A DNA stretch of 5,950 nucleotides from Candidatus Omnitrophota bacterium (GTDB lineage Bacteria; Omnitrophota; Gorgyraeia; Aquiviventales; Aquiviventaceae): assembly GCA_016198915.1 (NCBI GenBank), contig JACQHS010000005.1, forward strand, positions 1-5,950, read 5' to 3'. The translations under genes and the position numbers were made by a program. Each line of letters opens with the position of its first letter. Position 1 is the first letter of the stretch. The notes beneath the pieces are model-generated. The model had not been told where the DNA came from and did not search any database. It worked only from the letters and a program-made list of their open reading frames with translations. This document shows, one piece after another, positions 4,983 through 5,950 of the stretch.

Positions 4983-5950
4983 GCGACAACTACGGCCAGA
5001 TCGTCCAAATCATCGGGCCCAGCGTCGATATCCGCTTCCCGGCAGACCGGCTGCCCAACATCCTTAATGCGATCCGCATCGACGAGGAGGACCGCAAGAT
5101 CCACCTCACGCTGGAAGTGGCCCAGCACGTGGGCAACAACACCGTCCGCTGTATAGCCCTGGGTGCGACCGACGGGCTCGTACGCGGCATGAAGGCGCTG
5201 GACACCGGCGGCCCCATCACCGTGCCGGTCGGCAAGCAGACGCTGGGACGCATCTTCAACTTGCTGGGTGAGCCGATCGATGAGAAGGGAGATGTGCCTG
5301 AACCGAAGAAGCGCGCCCCCATCCACAAAGCGCCCCCCTCCTTTGAAGACCAACTACCGGTGCGTACGATCTTCGAGACCGGCATCAAGGTCATCGATTT
5401 GCTCGCCCCCTACCCCAAGGGCGGCAAGGTCGGGCTCTTCGGGGGTGCCGGTGTTGGCAAGACGGTCATCCTCATGGAACTCATCCGCAACATTGCCACC
5501 GAGCACGGGGGGGTCTCGGCCTTCGCCGGGGTGGGGGAGCGCACGCGCGAGGGCAACGACCTGTGGCTTGAGCTCAACGAGTCCGGCGTCGTGAACAAGA
5601 CGGCGCTCGTCTTCGGACAGATGAATGAGCCGCCGGGCGCACGGCTGCGCGTCGCCCTCTCGGCGCTGACAATGACCGAATATTTCCGCGACGAGGAAGG
5701 CCAGGACGTGCTGCTGTTCATCGACAACATCTTCCGCTTCACCCAGGCGGGCTCCGAGGTGTCGGCGCTGCTGGGCCGCATGCCTTCCGCCGTCGGCTAC
5801 CAGCCCAACCTCGGCACCGAGCTGGCCCAATTGCAGGAGCGCATCACCTCGACCAAGCGCGGCTCCATCACCTCGGTCCAGGCGATCTACGTGCCGGCGG
5901 ATGACCTGACGGACCCGGCCCCCGCGACGACCTTCTCGCACCTCGATGCC
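4979..5950 (+). CDS. atpD: F1Fo ATP synthase subunit beta, 3' end outside window (partial)
   Basis: Beta carries the catalytic sites that make ATP. The ATG at 4979 overlaps the atpG stop (ATGA), and 324 codons are open to the right edge; about 140-150 residues, including the DELSEED region, should lie beyond it. The N-terminal beta-barrel starts MSDNYGQIVQIIGPSVDIRF. The Walker A is GGAGVGKT (155-162, K161). The catalytic glutamate is E187 in GVGERTREGNDLW, followed by R188. Walker B is VLLFIDNIFRF with D249. GQMNEPPGARLRVALSALTMTEYFRDEEGQD (213-243) and GRMPSAVGYQPNLGTELAQLQERITSTKRGSITSVQAIYVPADDLTDPAPATTF (266-319) are near-consensus. One extra residue relative to E. coli lies around DEEGQ. 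All visible catalytic residues are intact. Confidence 0.98.
   Translation, partial: MSDNYGQIVQIIGPSVDIRFPADRLPNILNAIRIDEEDRKIHLTLEVAQHVGNNTVRCIALGATDGLVRGMKALDTGGPITVPVGKQTLGRIFNLLGEPIDEKGDVPEPKKRAPIHKAPPSFEDQLPVRTIFETGIKVIDLLAPYPKGGKVGLFGGAGVGKTVILMELIRNIATEHGGVSAFAGVGERTREGNDLWLELNESGVVNKTALVFGQMNEPPGARLRVALSALTMTEYFRDEEGQDVLLFIDNIFRFTQAGSEVSALLGRMPSAVGYQPNLGTELAQLQERITSTKRGSITSVQAIYVPADDLTDPAPATTFSHLDA

Noticed and set aside
4979..5950. V-type, A-type or Na+-translocating N-ATPase operon
   Set aside because: The gene order, the presence of delta, and the standard alpha, beta and gamma motifs are those of a housekeeping F-type synthase. N-ATPase operons lack delta and start with beta and epsilon genes.

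Overview
The window is one contiguous stretch of a bacterial F-type (F1Fo) ATP synthase operon, with every gene on the + strand. The order is: 3' tail of a small upstream gene (probably atpZ-like), an atpI-like small membrane protein, atpB (a), atpE (c), atpF (b), atpH (delta), atpA (alpha), atpG (gamma) and the first 324 codons of atpD (beta), which runs off the right edge. The epsilon gene (atpC) would be expected just downstream and is not visible. Nothing here is a new gene family. What stands out are small repeat or palindrome elements inserted in and between core genes, a few residue changes near key sites, and an unusual arrangement of gene junctions.

The DNA is GC-rich, with strong G/C bias at third codon positions in the real frames. 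The atpZ/atpI-BEFHAGD layout, with a single 165-residue b subunit (no b/b' pair), is compatible with many Gram-negative lineages. I cannot name the phylum. The repeats are of kinds I associate with genomes of environmental, often uncultivated bacteria; that is an impression, not a measurement.

Layout: 1-54 is the tail of the preceding gene. Positions 47-370 hold the AtpI-like assembly factor, overlapping its neighbours on both sides. Positions 360-1175 (a), 1257-1499 (c) and 1512-2009 (b) form the membrane Fo sector. The only real intergenic space is 1176-1256, which holds a 20-bp-arm inverted repeat followed by a near-perfect Shine-Dalgarno for atpE. Positions 2013-2561 (delta), 2565-4085 (alpha), 4089-4982 (gamma) and 4979-5950 (beta, partial) form the stalk and F1. 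Genes b, delta, alpha and gamma are all joined as TAG + 3 nt + ATG in one shared reading frame; gamma and beta overlap as ATGA.

Together the products form the proton-driven rotary ATP synthase: the a subunit and c-ring carry ions across the inner membrane, gamma turns inside the alpha3beta3 head where beta makes ATP, and b plus delta hold the head still. The c subunit lacks the usual Na+ ligands, so a H+-coupled enzyme is inferred.
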